Shown: positions 44,357 through 53,150 of the stretch, one piece after another
How the letters are laid out: every line of letters begins with the position of its first letter
Numbering within the stretch: position 1 is the stretch's first letter
DNA from: Lachnospiraceae bacterium
GTDB lineage: Bacteria > Bacillota > Clostridia > Lachnospirales > Lachnospiraceae
Direction: 5' to 3'
NCBI GenBank assembly: GCA_910574885.1
Contig: CAJTDD010000015.1
Coordinates: 1-64,000, forward strand
Length of the DNA stretch: 64,000 nucleotides
The notes under the pieces: generated by a model
What the model saw: only the letters and a program-made list of their open reading frames with translations
Databases searched by the model: none
Told to the model about the DNA's origin: nothing
Made by a program: the position numbers and the translations under genes

Positions 44357-45667
44357 TTATGCCTTTGCGAATTCCGCAATCTTCACCGGGCATCCGTCAT
44401 GGGTTCTGGAATATTCTGCCGCCAGTGCGCAGTAGTGGCTTTCCAACGAACGGTCCAGGGATGTCACATAAGAACTCTCTTCCTTCTCGCCGCTGATAAT
44501 ATCAAGGAACTCCACCAGCATACGGTCATCTCCGCCGCCGTGGCCGGAAAAATCTTCGGCAAGGGACGCCACGTCAATTGTCTCCACCGGCATGTCGCAC
44601 GCAAACCTGCGGATGCTGATTTCGCAGTCTTTCGCAACCCCCACCATATCTACCCGAATCTCACCCTTGGTTCCCATAAACCTTGCATATCTGGAAATCT
44701 CCGGCGTGAACCCGCACATAGTAAAGCTCATGGTGGTTCCGTCTGTCATCCTTAAATTCACGACCTGATGGTCTACCACATTGTTATTGCAGTGGTAAAC
44801 GCACTGTCCATACCTGCCTTCCTGAATCGCTTTCAGAACCTTTTCTTCTGTCGGGCCGGATGGCACCAGTACGTCTAACGGCCAGATCCGGTTTCCCTTA
44901 CGGTAGCCGAAAATCTTGTGATCCAGATAGATTTTCTCCGCGTCAAACGGACAGTCTTCTTTTGCTTTGCAGCCCTCAAGGCAGCGCCCAGCGCACCCTT
45001 TTGGCGCCTTTTCTTCCTTAAACAGATAGGTATCCCCATAGGAAGTCAGCGATTCGCAAGTCTTCCCGGCAAGCCAGAGGTACAGGTCCATATCGTGGCA
45101 GCATTTCTGCAGAATCATCGGGCTTGTCTCATCAGAATTCGCCCAGTTGCCGCGCACGAAACTGTGCGCCTGATGATACCATCCAACATTCTCGGACGCC
45201 ATAATCGAAACCACATCCCCAATCACGCCGGAATCCAACAGCTCTTTTACCTTCTGGTAAATCGGCGTGTAACGGAGCACATGACATACCACCACTTTCT
45301 TTCCGAAACGCTCCGCTGCCTCCGCCAATTTTCTGCACTCATTAAGATCCGGCGATACCGGCTTCTCAAGAAGCAAATGATACCCCTTCTCCAAAGCCGC
45401 CAATGCATGCCCCACATGCTGCCGGTCCTGGGTTGCAATAATCATGGCGTCCGCAAGCCTGTCTTCTTTCAGCATCTCTTCCGCACTTGCAAAACATGCC
45501 TCTTTTGGCACATGGTACTCTTCTGCAACGAGAGCCACCTTCTCAGGATCAATGTCCGCGATTGCAACAATCTCCATCTTCTCCGGATGAAGCTTTGCTG
45601 ACTTCGCATAAATATCCTTTCCCCGGCTGCCAAGCCCTGCAATCGCAACTTTCATTAATTTGCCCAT
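44357..45667 (-). CDS. Gfo/Idh/MocA family protein with extra Cys cluster
   Basis: About 436 aa. The NAD-binding Rossmann start VAIAGLGSRGKDIYAKSA, ADAMIIATQDRQHVGHALAAL and LLLEKPVSPDLNEC are family hallmarks. The second domain contains an unusual insert with several Cys, CAGRCLEGCKAKEDCPFD, which may bind a metal. Length is close to GH109 glycosidases, which use this fold and NAD+ to cleave alpha-GalNAc; an ordinary sugar dehydrogenase is equally possible. The start at 45667 has AGAGGG upstream. It lies between the GH129-like gene and the binding-protein gene in the same operon. Confidence 0.82.
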   Translation of the reverse strand: MGKLMKVAIAGLGSRGKDIYAKSAKLHPEKMEIVAIADIDPEKVALVAEEYHVPKEACFASAEEMLKEDRLADAMIIATQDRQHVGHALAALEKGYHLLLEKPVSPDLNECRKLAEAAERFGKKVVVCHVLRYTPIYQKVKELLDSGVIGDVVSIMASENVGWYHQAHSFVRGNWANSDETSPMILQKCCHDMDLYLWLAGKTCESLTSYGDTYLFKEEKAPKGCAGRCLEGCKAKEDCPFDAEKIYLDHKIFGYRKGNRIWPLDVLVPSGPTEEKVLKAIQEGRYGQCVYHCNNNVVDHQVVNLRMTDGTTMSFTMCGFTPEISRYARFMGTKGEIRVDMVGVAKDCEISIRRFACDMPVETIDVASLAEDFSGHGGGDDRMLVEFLDIISGEKEESSYVTSLDRSLESHYCALAAEYSRTHDGCPVKIAEFAKA

Positions 45668-45696
45668 CTTTCCATCCCTCTCTTTCATGTATCGTT

Positions 45697-47595
45697 TTAT
45701 TTGTCTGTCCCGTAAGCAATCTCATAGGTCTGTTTTCCAAAGTCAACCGTTACAGACGTGCCGTCTGCGAATACCGTGCGCTGAACCGTGTATTCCCCAT
45801 CCACCAATTCATGGCGCACCATCTCGCATTTCGCTACCTTCTCATGGAGTTCGCAGACAACGTCGCACCTCTTGATATCTTCTTTCAAGCCTAACCCCAT
45901 CGTCTCAAAAGAACCGTCAAAATTCGGATATGCGCCGTCTCTCAGAAGGTAGGGCGCCCCGCCGTTCAGGACTGCGTACAGCATATAGTCCTCGTCTTCG
46001 CTCACCTGATCCATCATCCATGGCTCAATCAGACAGTCATGGAACACCAGATTAAACAACGGCACAGGTACGCCAAACTTCGGGCTTCCAGGCTTTCTAA
46101 GCATGAAATCATAAGGCGCATAATGGCAGAACACCATGCTTGGCACACACCAATCATTCACTTCCTCGGAACTTGGCAGGATTCCCCTAGACATCAAATA
46201 GTCAAAGCAATGGTTCCTCGCCTCATAGCATTCTCTACGGCTCATCCTGTGGCGGGGGTTATTACACTCGTCCCCTTCGTTACAGGTAAATACGTCCAGA
46301 TACGCACAGTCCAGTTCAATCTGATTCTCCCTAAGAACCTCAAAGTTCCTCTTCACATAATAGGGAGCCTGTGTACCGCACAGGTAGGACTGAGGTCCGC
46401 CCGCCCAACGCTGGTGCCGCGGAATCGTGCCGTCCATCAGGCGGCATGCATAGTCTTCGTCGAAGCTCTGGGATGACAGATAGAAATCCCGGTACTGGTC
46501 ATGAATTCCGAACAGGTATCCAAGCTCATGCATGGTGTCTGCAAGGGATTTCATCCCTGCCCATCCGCCTGCCTCCTCGCATGCCGGCGTATAGTCCGGA
46601 TGCTGGTTATCGTATCCCGGCTGTGCCCAGCCGTCCAGATGCAGGTACACTTTTTTCGCCCCCGCCTCGTGAATCTCCCTCATCTGCGCTTCCCTTGCCG
46701 CAAATGTGGTGAGATGATTGTTCTTATCCGGCTGTTCCGGATCGAAGAAATCGGAATTCTCGCATACCTGGGTCTTAATCCCTGTATGTACGAACCCGGA
46801 GCCAATCAGCCGGTCGATTACCGGAACCTTCGCCGCCTTCTCCCTCAAAGTCCTGAGATTCCCCTGTTCGTTTACATATGTACGGTATACTTTACACATA
46901 TCGTTATAATCACAATGGCTCATCAGCGTATAGCGCATTACCCTGCGGTATTCCATCCTGCCAAGGCTTGGCTCAAAATAAACATTCACGTGGGTGTACG
47001 GCCCTCCTGCGGGATGCTCCGCCTGATACCCAGCATTCCAGGGCGTCGTACACAGGGCAAGACAGCCTTCCCCTTCCTTAATCTGGCCGAACCATGGCAT
47101 ATATGCCCCTGCGGTCCCAAAAAAACCGTCAAACACGATGGGGCCAAGCTCTGTCTCCCATGTGTTGGGTATCAATAATCCCTGCTGGTAATTGAGCAGC
47201 GTATACCAATCCTTACGTTTTTCCTCAAATGCCATCGCCCCCGGCCAGTACACACGCTTTACCTGCAGCCCTTCTTCGCAGACCGGAATCCACTCAAAAT
47301 AGATATGCCCCGTCGTCTGTTCAATCCAAACATATGTCTCAAATGCATATGGGACTTGTGTTCCCCCAACGATAAATCCCTGATATCTGCTTCGGATTCC
47401 TACTCCCAGACCATTGTCAACCCTCTCATGGCTGACGGAAACCGCATCTTTGAATTCCAAGGTTCCGCCTTCGTACTCGAAGTGGGGCCTGTAGGATTCC
47501 ATCCATTCCCACGCAGCGCCTTCCTGATATAGTATAAAACGAAGGCTCTCCTCTTCAAAGGATATTTTTACATTATTTACTTCAATACTTGTCAT
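45697..47595 (-). CDS. GH129/DUF5696-like intracellular glycosidase
   Basis: 632 aa without signal peptide. An N-terminal beta-sandwich (~1-240) precedes a TIM-barrel-like part with KKVYLHLDGWAQPGYDNQHP (Asp near 320, candidate nucleophile), GIHDQYRDFY, LDCAYLDVFTC and SSEEVNDWCVPSM (candidate acidic residues), then a small C-terminal beta domain (VQRTVFADGTSVTVDFG). Size and layout fit GH129, intracellular alpha-N-acetylgalactosaminidases known from bifidobacteria that act on mucin-type GalNAc-peptides; the assignment is from memory of the family. The ATG at 47595 with AAAAGGAAAGG is preferred to a GTG ten codons upstream. First gene of the operon, divergent from the AraC regulator. Confidence 0.65.
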   Translation of the reverse strand: MTSIEVNNVKISFEEESLRFILYQEGAAWEWMESYRPHFEYEGGTLEFKDAVSVSHERVDNGLGVGIRSRYQGFIVGGTQVPYAFETYVWIEQTTGHIYFEWIPVCEEGLQVKRVYWPGAMAFEEKRKDWYTLLNYQQGLLIPNTWETELGPIVFDGFFGTAGAYMPWFGQIKEGEGCLALCTTPWNAGYQAEHPAGGPYTHVNVYFEPSLGRMEYRRVMRYTLMSHCDYNDMCKVYRTYVNEQGNLRTLREKAAKVPVIDRLIGSGFVHTGIKTQVCENSDFFDPEQPDKNNHLTTFAAREAQMREIHEAGAKKVYLHLDGWAQPGYDNQHPDYTPACEEAGGWAGMKSLADTMHELGYLFGIHDQYRDFYLSSQSFDEDYACRLMDGTIPRHQRWAGGPQSYLCGTQAPYYVKRNFEVLRENQIELDCAYLDVFTCNEGDECNNPRHRMSRRECYEARNHCFDYLMSRGILPSSEEVNDWCVPSMVFCHYAPYDFMLRKPGSPKFGVPVPLFNLVFHDCLIEPWMMDQVSEDEDYMLYAVLNGGAPYLLRDGAYPNFDGSFETMGLGLKEDIKRCDVVCELHEKVAKCEMVRHELVDGEYTVQRTVFADGTSVTVDFGKQTYEIAYGTDK

Positions 47596-47648
47596 ATCGT
47601 CCCTTTCCTTTTCGTCATTCTGCACGTTTTCTCTTCTATTTATATAGC

Positions 47649-47654
47649 ATTATA
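47649..47654 (-). promoter_or_regulatory. -10 box of the sugar-locus operon, weak -35
   Basis: A perfect TATAAT on the minus strand lies 54 bp upstream of the GH129-like ATG, but the region 17 bases further up (AAGCAT) does not resemble TTGACA. That pattern is typical of promoters needing an activator, consistent with the divergent AraC-type gene. An imperfect dyad GCATAATTGTGC at about 47664-47675 could be part of its binding site. Confidence 0.5.
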
Positions 47655-47699
47655 ATATAACTTGCACAATTATGCTTACATTATTGTCTATGGATATTG

Positions 47700-47705
47700 T
47701 ATAAT
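47700..47705 (+). promoter_or_regulatory. -10 box of the AraC-type regulator gene
   Basis: TATAAT on the plus strand about 83 bp upstream of the chosen start; the upstream hexamer (TTACAT region) is weak. It is divergent from the operon promoter with about 45 bp between the two -10 boxes. Confidence 0.4.
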
Positions 47706-47787
47706 CATCTTATTTCTGCTATTATTTATACATACACAGAGCGTGTTATCTATGGTTTATGGTGAAAGACTGACAGGAGGTGGTATT

Positions 47788-48735
47788 TTGACTTACATCA
47801 AAACCAAGCTGCGCAAAGAGATACAGATTGAATCAATCATCACGCTTCATTATTTTGAATATATGAAGAATTTTATTTTTCAGGGAGAGGCACATGATTT
47901 CTGGGAATTTTTATATGTAGACAACGGAACCGTATCCGTCCGTTCTGACGATACATGGATGACTTTGAACACAGGCGATATCATCTTCCATCAGCCAAAT
48001 GAATTTCATGCCATCAAATCTATTGGCAAGAATTCTCCAAACCTGATTGCAATTTCCTTCATATGCCGTTCTCCGGCAATGAAACATTTTGTACATAAAA
48101 GCTATACGCTGTCAGGGGAAGAACGCACCTTAATCTCCCACATTATATCGGAGGGGAAGCAGACCTTCTCCACCCCCATGAATCTGCCGAGCGTAGAGCA
48201 GGTGAAGCTAAAGGATACGACGCCTTTTGCGTCCCAGCAGCTTATCATCCTCTACCTGGAGCTGTTCTTGATTACCTGTGTCCGGAACCATCCGGAAAAT
48301 ACCGTGTCCGATTCTGCCATTCCCAAGGATTCGCCGGAGAAGCAGTCCGTTAAGCAGGACCGCCTTGACCGGATTATCCAATTCATGGAAGAGCATGTCT
48401 GCGAACAGATGAAGTTGTCGGATATCTGCAATGAATTTTCCATCAGCCGCTCCGCTTTACAGGCATTGTTCCACGATGCGAAGGGATGCGGCGTAATCGA
48501 CTTCTTCAATACCTTGAAGATTCAGCATGCCCGGGAGATTATCCGGGAGGGAACCATGAATTTCACGGAGATTGCCTACTATCTGTCTTATAGCTCTCTG
48601 CCGTATTTTTCCAAGCAATTCAAGGCGGCTACCGGAATGTCGCCGTCAGAATACTCTTCTTCCGTCAAAGGGATTACGGATGCGCTGCGTAAAAGCCATG
48701 GCAGCAGCCAACCTGCCAGACAGCCCCATCCATAA
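47788..48735 (+). CDS. AraC family transcriptional regulator of the sugar locus
   Basis: About 315 aa. The N-terminal cupin sensor (HDFWEFLYVDNGTVSVRSDD, LNTGDIIFHQPNEFHAI) should bind a sugar ligand. The C-terminal double helix-turn-helix (LSDICNEFSISRSALQALFH, then FTEIAYYLSYSSLPYFSKQF and GMSPSEY) binds DNA. A TTG start at 47788 is chosen because AGGAGGTGG sits just before it; upstream ATG codons have no ribosome site and would add a non-conserved hydrophobic stretch. It is divergent from the GH129-like operon and is its likely activator. Confidence 0.9.
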   Translation: MTYIKTKLRKEIQIESIITLHYFEYMKNFIFQGEAHDFWEFLYVDNGTVSVRSDDTWMTLNTGDIIFHQPNEFHAIKSIGKNSPNLIAISFICRSPAMKHFVHKSYTLSGEERTLISHIISEGKQTFSTPMNLPSVEQVKLKDTTPFASQQLIILYLELFLITCVRNHPENTVSDSAIPKDSPEKQSVKQDRLDRIIQFMEEHVCEQMKLSDICNEFSISRSALQALFHDAKGCGVIDFFNTLKIQHAREIIREGTMNFTEIAYYLSYSSLPYFSKQFKAATGMSPSEYSSSVKGITDALRKSHGSSQPARQPHP

Positions 48736-48856
48736 CGATAAGTGTGCATCTTTGATACCTACCTTGTAAATGCAGCAGAGCTGCCACGAAAACAACTTCT
48801 ATCCGGGTTTCCCTTAACCTGCACTCCGCCGTTTTCCGTGACAGCTCTTTTCATCT

Positions 48857-50254
48857 CTATTCAGCTAACAAAAATGCCTTGTATCCTTTATATGCCTCGT
48901 ATACGTCTGCCTTGCTGGTCACTTCCCATGGCGCGTGCATGCTCAGCACTGCCACGCCGCTGTCGATCACTTCCATGCCATAGGTCGCCATGATATATGC
49001 GATGGTTCCGCCGCCGCCTACGTCTACTTTGCCAAGCTCTGCATACTGATATCCTACCTGGCTGTCGTCCATCATCTTCCTGATCTTTGCCAGATATTCG
49101 GCATTCGCATCGTTGGAGCCGCCTTTTCCTCTGCTTCCGGTAAATTTGTTGAATACCAGCCCCTTACCGAAGAATGCGGAGCTGCGCTTCTCGAAGCACT
49201 CTGCGAACATCGGGTCATAAGCCGCGCTTACATCTGAGGATAACATTCTGGAGTTTGCAAGCGTGCGCCTTAATTTCAGTTCTGACTCACAGCCCTCTAA
49301 TGCAATCAGCTCTGCAACGGCATTCTCAAAGAAATGGGAGTGCATGCCTGTAGCGCCTACGCTGCCGATTTCTTCCTTGTCCACCAGAATGCAGCACGCC
49401 GTCCGCTCCACTTCTTCCACATCCAGAATCGCAAAAAGGGACGTGAAGCCACATACTCTGTCGTCCTGCCCATAAGCCATAATCATGCTCCGGTCAATCC
49501 CGCAATCCCTTGCCTTGCCTGCCGGCACAATCTCCAGCTCTGCAGATGCGAAATCCTCTTCTTCCATATCATAGTATTCTTTCAACAGCCGCATTACGTT
49601 GGCTTTCACGATATCCTTCTCTTCTTTGTCCAGCGTCTCGTCCTTCTCGATGGGACGGCTGCCAATCAGAAGATCCAGTTTCTCTCCCTCGATGACTTCA
49701 TTCGCCTTCTTCTCCATCTGTTTCGCCGCCAGATGCACCAGCAGGTCGGTAATTACAAATACCGGGTCGTCGTCCTTCTCTCCGATATTTACTTTCACCA
49801 CAGAGCCGTCCTTCTTCGCAATCACTCCGTGAAGTGCAAGAGGGATTGCAACCCACTGGTATTTCTTGATACCGCCATAGTAATGGGTATCCAGATAGGC
49901 AAACTCATCGTTCTCATACAGCGGGTTCTGCTTGATGTCGATACGCGGGGAATCGATGTGGGCGCCCAGTATGTTCATTCCTGCCTCGAGAGGCTGCTTC
50001 CCAATATGGAAGATTGCGATTGCCTTATTCATACACACGGCATATACCTTGTCGCCTGCTTTAAGCGGCTGTTTCGCTTCCTTCACTGCTTCCAGAGACT
50101 TATATCCTTTCTTCTCAAGCCTCTCCACAGTAGCATCGATGCATTCCCGCTCTGTCTTACCTTCGTCCAGACACAGCTTGTACTCGTTGTTTACCTTCTC
50201 CAGTTCCTCCAATGCAGCCGGAGAATAAGATCTCCATACGTTTTCCTGACTCAT
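48857..50254 (-). CDS. M18 family aminopeptidase
   Basis: 465-aa cytoplasmic zinc aminopeptidase of the aspartyl/LAP4 (M18) type. Metal and active-site motifs are present: GAHIDSPRIDIKQNPLYE (first His-Asp pair), VDKEEIGSVGATGMHSHF (Glu pair), and C-terminal SMHAPWEVTSKADVYEAY (last His). It trims N-terminal residues from peptides. The ATG at 50254 (MSQENVWRSY) with GGAGGAAG is preferred over an 18-codon extension. It is monocistronic. Confidence 0.95.
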   Translation of the reverse strand: MSQENVWRSYSPAALEELEKVNNEYKLCLDEGKTERECIDATVERLEKKGYKSLEAVKEAKQPLKAGDKVYAVCMNKAIAIFHIGKQPLEAGMNILGAHIDSPRIDIKQNPLYENDEFAYLDTHYYGGIKKYQWVAIPLALHGVIAKKDGSVVKVNIGEKDDDPVFVITDLLVHLAAKQMEKKANEVIEGEKLDLLIGSRPIEKDETLDKEEKDIVKANVMRLLKEYYDMEEEDFASAELEIVPAGKARDCGIDRSMIMAYGQDDRVCGFTSLFAILDVEEVERTACCILVDKEEIGSVGATGMHSHFFENAVAELIALEGCESELKLRRTLANSRMLSSDVSAAYDPMFAECFEKRSSAFFGKGLVFNKFTGSRGKGGSNDANAEYLAKIRKMMDDSQVGYQYAELGKVDVGGGGTIAYIMATYGMEVIDSGVAVLSMHAPWEVTSKADVYEAYKGYKAFLLAE

Positions 50255-50349
50255 AATTATACTTCCTCCATTTGTTTCTATTTTTGCCCAGTCCATGAAA
50301 CTGCGCATGTTTCCTATTCTATCAGACGAATGTCTGCCTCACAATGAGA

Positions 50350-50380
50350 GGACGCAGTAAAATGGTATTTTACTACGCCC
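50350..50380. terminator. Hairpin after kbl
   Basis: GGACGCAGTAAAAT and ATTTTACTACGCCC pair over 13 positions with one mismatch around a 3-base loop. It is 20 bp downstream of the kbl stop. There is no T-run after it, so it is a modest terminator or RNA-stability hairpin. Confidence 0.4.
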
Positions 50381-50398
50381 CCAGTTTCTTTTGGGTAA

Positions 50399-51592
50399 CT
50401 ACTTCATCTCTTCTCTTACTTCTTTGAAGCACTTCACAATAAAATCAATATCTTCCTTCGTATGGCTCGCACATACCTGCGTACGGATTCTTGCCTTTCC
50501 CTTAGGAACTACCGGATAGGAGAACGCCACAACATACACGCCCTTCTCCATCATCCTCTTGGCGAATTCTGCCGCCGTCTTCTCGTCATACAGCATAACC
50601 GGCACGCATGGATGGGTTCCCGGGATGACGTCGAACCCATTATCATCTAATTCCTTGCGGTAATAAGCCGTCACTTCTTCCAGATGGTCGCGAAGCTCGG
50701 TACTCTCATCCAGCATATCGAATAACTCAATACTTGCGCCTGCGATTGCCGGAGCCAGGGAATTAGAGAACAGGTATGGGCGGCTTCTCTGGCGGAGCAG
50801 GTCAATAATTTCCTTGCGTCCGGATGTGTATCCGCCGGATGCTCCTCCCAGAGCCTTGCCAAGCGTCCCTGTGATGATGTCCACACGTCCCTGTACGCCG
50901 CAGTATTCCGGCGTCCCGCGTCCGGTCTTGCCTACGAATCCCACTGCGTGGCTGTCGTCTACCATTACCAATGCATTGTACTGATCCGCAAGATCACACA
51001 CGCCCTTTAAGTTACAGATGATTCCATCCATGGAAAATACGCCGTCTGTCGCAATCAGTTTGATCCTTGCGCCTGCCTCGTCTGCCTCTTTGAGCTTCGC
51101 CTCTAAGTCTTCCATATTGTTGTTCTTATAACGGAAACGTTTCGCCTTGCACAGACGTACCCCGTCGATAATGGAAGCGTGGTTCAGCTCATCACTGATT
51201 ACCGCGTCGTCTGACGTCAGAATCGTCTCGAATAATCCTCCGTTGGCATCGAAGCAGGAGGAATACAGGATCGTATCGTCTGTTCCAAGGAAATCAGAGA
51301 TCTTCTTCTCAAGCCTCTTATGGATATCCTGGGTTCCGCAGATGAAACGGACAGACGCAACGCCGTAACCCTTCTCATCATATGTCTTCTTCGCCGCTTC
51401 AATCAGGCGCGGGTTGTCCCCCAGCCCCAGATAATTGTTCGCGCACATGCACAAAAGCTCTCTTCCGTCTTCCATCTTCACTCTTGCACCCTGGGGAGAA
51501 ACAAACGGAGCCTCGCCCTTGAACAGGCCTGCCTCTTTGATTCCTTCTACTTCTTTCGTATAAATGCTTAAAATATCGTCTTTACGTGCCAT
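50399..51592 (-). CDS. kbl: Glycine C-acetyltransferase (2-amino-3-ketobutyrate CoA ligase)
   Basis: 397-aa PLP enzyme that splits 2-amino-3-ketobutyrate with CoA into glycine and acetyl-CoA, the second step of threonine breakdown. The alpha-oxoamine synthase motifs are intact: [49 protein letters not shown], and the PLP-Lys in [15 protein letters not shown]. It lies 29 bp downstream of tdh, the partner that makes its substrate. Confidence 0.97.
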   Translation of the reverse strand: MARKDDILSIYTKEVEGIKEAGLFKGEAPFVSPQGARVKMEDGRELLCMCANNYLGLGDNPRLIEAAKKTYDEKGYGVASVRFICGTQDIHKRLEKKISDFLGTDDTILYSSCFDANGGLFETILTSDDAVISDELNHASIIDGVRLCKAKRFRYKNNNMEDLEAKLKEADEAGARIKLIATDGVFSMDGIICNLKGVCDLADQYNALVMVDDSHAVGFVGKTGRGTPEYCGVQGRVDIITGTLGKALGGASGGYTSGRKEIIDLLRQRSRPYLFSNSLAPAIAGASIELFDMLDESTELRDHLEEVTAYYRKELDDNGFDVIPGTHPCVPVMLYDEKTAAEFAKRMMEKGVYVVAFSYPVVPKGKARIRTQVCASHTKEDIDFIVKCFKEVREEMK

Positions 51593-51621
51593 CTTCTTAT
51601 TATTCCTTCCTTTTCAAAAAA

Positions 51622-52683
51622 TTAATCATTCACATGCGCCCAGTCAAGGATTACCTTGCCTGACTGTCCGGAAATCATCGCCTCGAAGCCCTTCTCGTAA
51701 TCCTTGATGTCGAAATGGTGCGTGATAATCGGAGAAATGTCAAGCCCTGCCTGAATCATGGTGGACATCTTGTACCAGGTATCCCATACTTTTCTTCCGT
51801 AGATACCGCGGATATTCAGTCCGTTGAAGATTACCGTCTCCAGATCCACCTTGGCGTCCGTCCTCTGGAGTCCCAGAAGGGCGATATTGCCGCCATGCTT
51901 CATGTTGTGGATCATATCGTGAAGGCCTGCCTGTGACCCGGACATCTCAAGTCCTACGTCAAATCCTTCCGTCATGCCGATCTCCTTCATGACATCCGCA
52001 AGCTTCTCCTCCGTCAGGTTCACGGTCCTGGTTGCTCCCAGCTTCTTCGCCAAATCAAGCCGGTACGGGTTCAAATCTGTAACGACAACATGCCTTGCGC
52101 CTGAGAATTTGGCGATTGCCGCCGCCATACATCCAATCGGGCCTGCCCCTGCCACCAGCACGTCCTCACCAAGCATGTCATAGGACAGCGCCGTATGGGT
52201 AGCATTGCCGAAGGGGTCAAAAATTGCATACATCTCTTCCGGGATAGCCGAATTACACGGCCATACGTTGCAGGATGGGATGACCAGATACTCGGCAAAC
52301 GCGCCGTTGCGGTTCACGCCTACGCCCTTCGCATCCTTACAGTTCTCCTTATGGCCTTCCAGGCAGTTCCGGCACTTGCCGCAGGTAATATGCCCCTCGC
52401 CGGATACCAGGTCGCCAATCTGAAAGCCTCTTACGCCTTCCCCGACTTCTGTAACCTCGCCCACGTATTCATGTCCCGCTGTCAGTCCTACCGGAATCGT
52501 ATGCTGCGCCCAGTCGTTCCACTGATAGATATGTACGTCCGTTCCGCAGATTGCCGTCTTCCGGATCTTAATCTTCACATCGTTCGGTCCCACTTCCGGA
52601 ATCGGGACACGCTTCATCCACAGTCCTTCTTCCGGCTTCTCCTTCACAAGCGCCCACATCAATCCATCATTCTTTTCACTCAA
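51622..52683 (-). CDS. tdh: L-threonine 3-dehydrogenase
   Basis: 353-aa zinc medium-chain dehydrogenase oxidising L-threonine to 2-amino-3-ketobutyrate with NAD+. Catalytic zinc ligands lie in [15 protein letters not shown] and GHEYVGEV, the structural zinc in [15 protein letters not shown], and the Rossmann motif is [16 protein letters not shown]. The first codon appears to be TTG at 52683, supported by AGGAGG nine bases upstream; an ATG eight codons in is less well placed. First gene of tdh-kbl. Confidence 0.96.
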   Translation of the reverse strand: MSEKNDGLMWALVKEKPEEGLWMKRVPIPEVGPNDVKIKIRKTAICGTDVHIYQWNDWAQHTIPVGLTAGHEYVGEVTEVGEGVRGFQIGDLVSGEGHITCGKCRNCLEGHKENCKDAKGVGVNRNGAFAEYLVIPSCNVWPCNSAIPEEMYAIFDPFGNATHTALSYDMLGEDVLVAGAGPIGCMAAAIAKFSGARHVVVTDLNPYRLDLAKKLGATRTVNLTEEKLADVMKEIGMTEGFDVGLEMSGSQAGLHDMIHNMKHGGNIALLGLQRTDAKVDLETVIFNGLNIRGIYGRKVWDTWYKMSTMIQAGLDISPIITHHFDIKDYEKGFEAMISGQSGKVILDWAHVND

Positions 52684-52736
52684 TTCTATATTCCTCCTAT
52701 TCCTGCCGCCGCCCCGGCGACTGTTTATCTGATGTC

Positions 52737-52765
52737 ATTATAACACTCCCTGACATGACTTACAA
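52737..52765 (-). promoter_or_regulatory. tdh-kbl promoter
   Basis: Minus strand TTGTAA (52760-52765), 17 bases, TATAAT (52737-52742). The short leader contains a GC-rich segment (GTCGCCGGGGCGGCGGC) before the AGGAGG site. Confidence 0.65.
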
Positions 52766-52972
52766 TGGATTCCTTTGTATATCTTGTTTCTTTTTCTTAT
52801 CATATCATCCAAATATTTTATCATTTTGTACATTTCCCTCTGTCCCTTCATATATAATATATTATTGTTATTTCTGTACAATGCCAAATGATATTTATTC
52901 TCTTTTTCGTTTATAATGACATGTTTTTATTGTTTCAAAAAAAATATTTTGTTATTATTTCACAAATAAGTA
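52766..52972. other. AT-rich divergent gap between tdh and sstT
   Basis: This stretch between the two promoters is very AT-rich with many T-runs. I see no gene, tRNA or clear operator in it. Its base composition could favour bending or activator binding at the divergent promoters. Confidence 0.4.
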
Positions 52973-53001
52973 TTTACAAGATGTATATTTTTCTATATAA
53001 T
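52973..53001 (+). promoter_or_regulatory. sstT promoter
   Basis: TTTACA (52973-52978), 17 bases, perfect TATAAT (52996-53001). The transcript would have a leader of about 140 nt before the ATG at 53151. Confidence 0.65.
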
Positions 53002-53112
53002 GAATATTGTATTATTGATATATATGAACGGAAGGGAGCCTGATGTTACCTCTGACATCTTCCTCCAAGACAGTATATCAATGAATCGGGGAATATATTT
53101 TTTAGAGAGGAA

Positions 53113-53134
53113 TTGCAGATTGACTCATCTGCAA
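53113..53134 (+). promoter_or_regulatory. Leader hairpin just upstream of the sstT ribosome site
   Basis: TTGCAGAT and ATCTGCAA form a perfect 8-bp stem with a 6-base loop (TGACTC), directly followed by AGAGAGG, the ribosome site. It lacks a U-tract, so it may affect translation or mRNA stability rather than termination. Confidence 0.4.
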
Positions 53135-53150
53135 AGAGAGGTAAGTGAAC

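Noticed and set aside
47662..47787. Hydrophobic N-terminal extension of the AraC regulator
   Set aside because: It would look like a membrane helix, but no ribosome site precedes it, it overlaps the promoter, and AGGAGGTGG points to the TTG at 47788.
49334..50347. 337-codon plus-strand frame opposite the M18 aminopeptidase
   Set aside because: It is a shadow of the aminopeptidase gene with low-complexity His/Phe-rich translation and no start signal.
53024..53150. Leader peptide before sstT
   Set aside because: A frame starts at 53024, but it runs on into sstT in another frame and has no threonine or serine run that would suggest attenuation.
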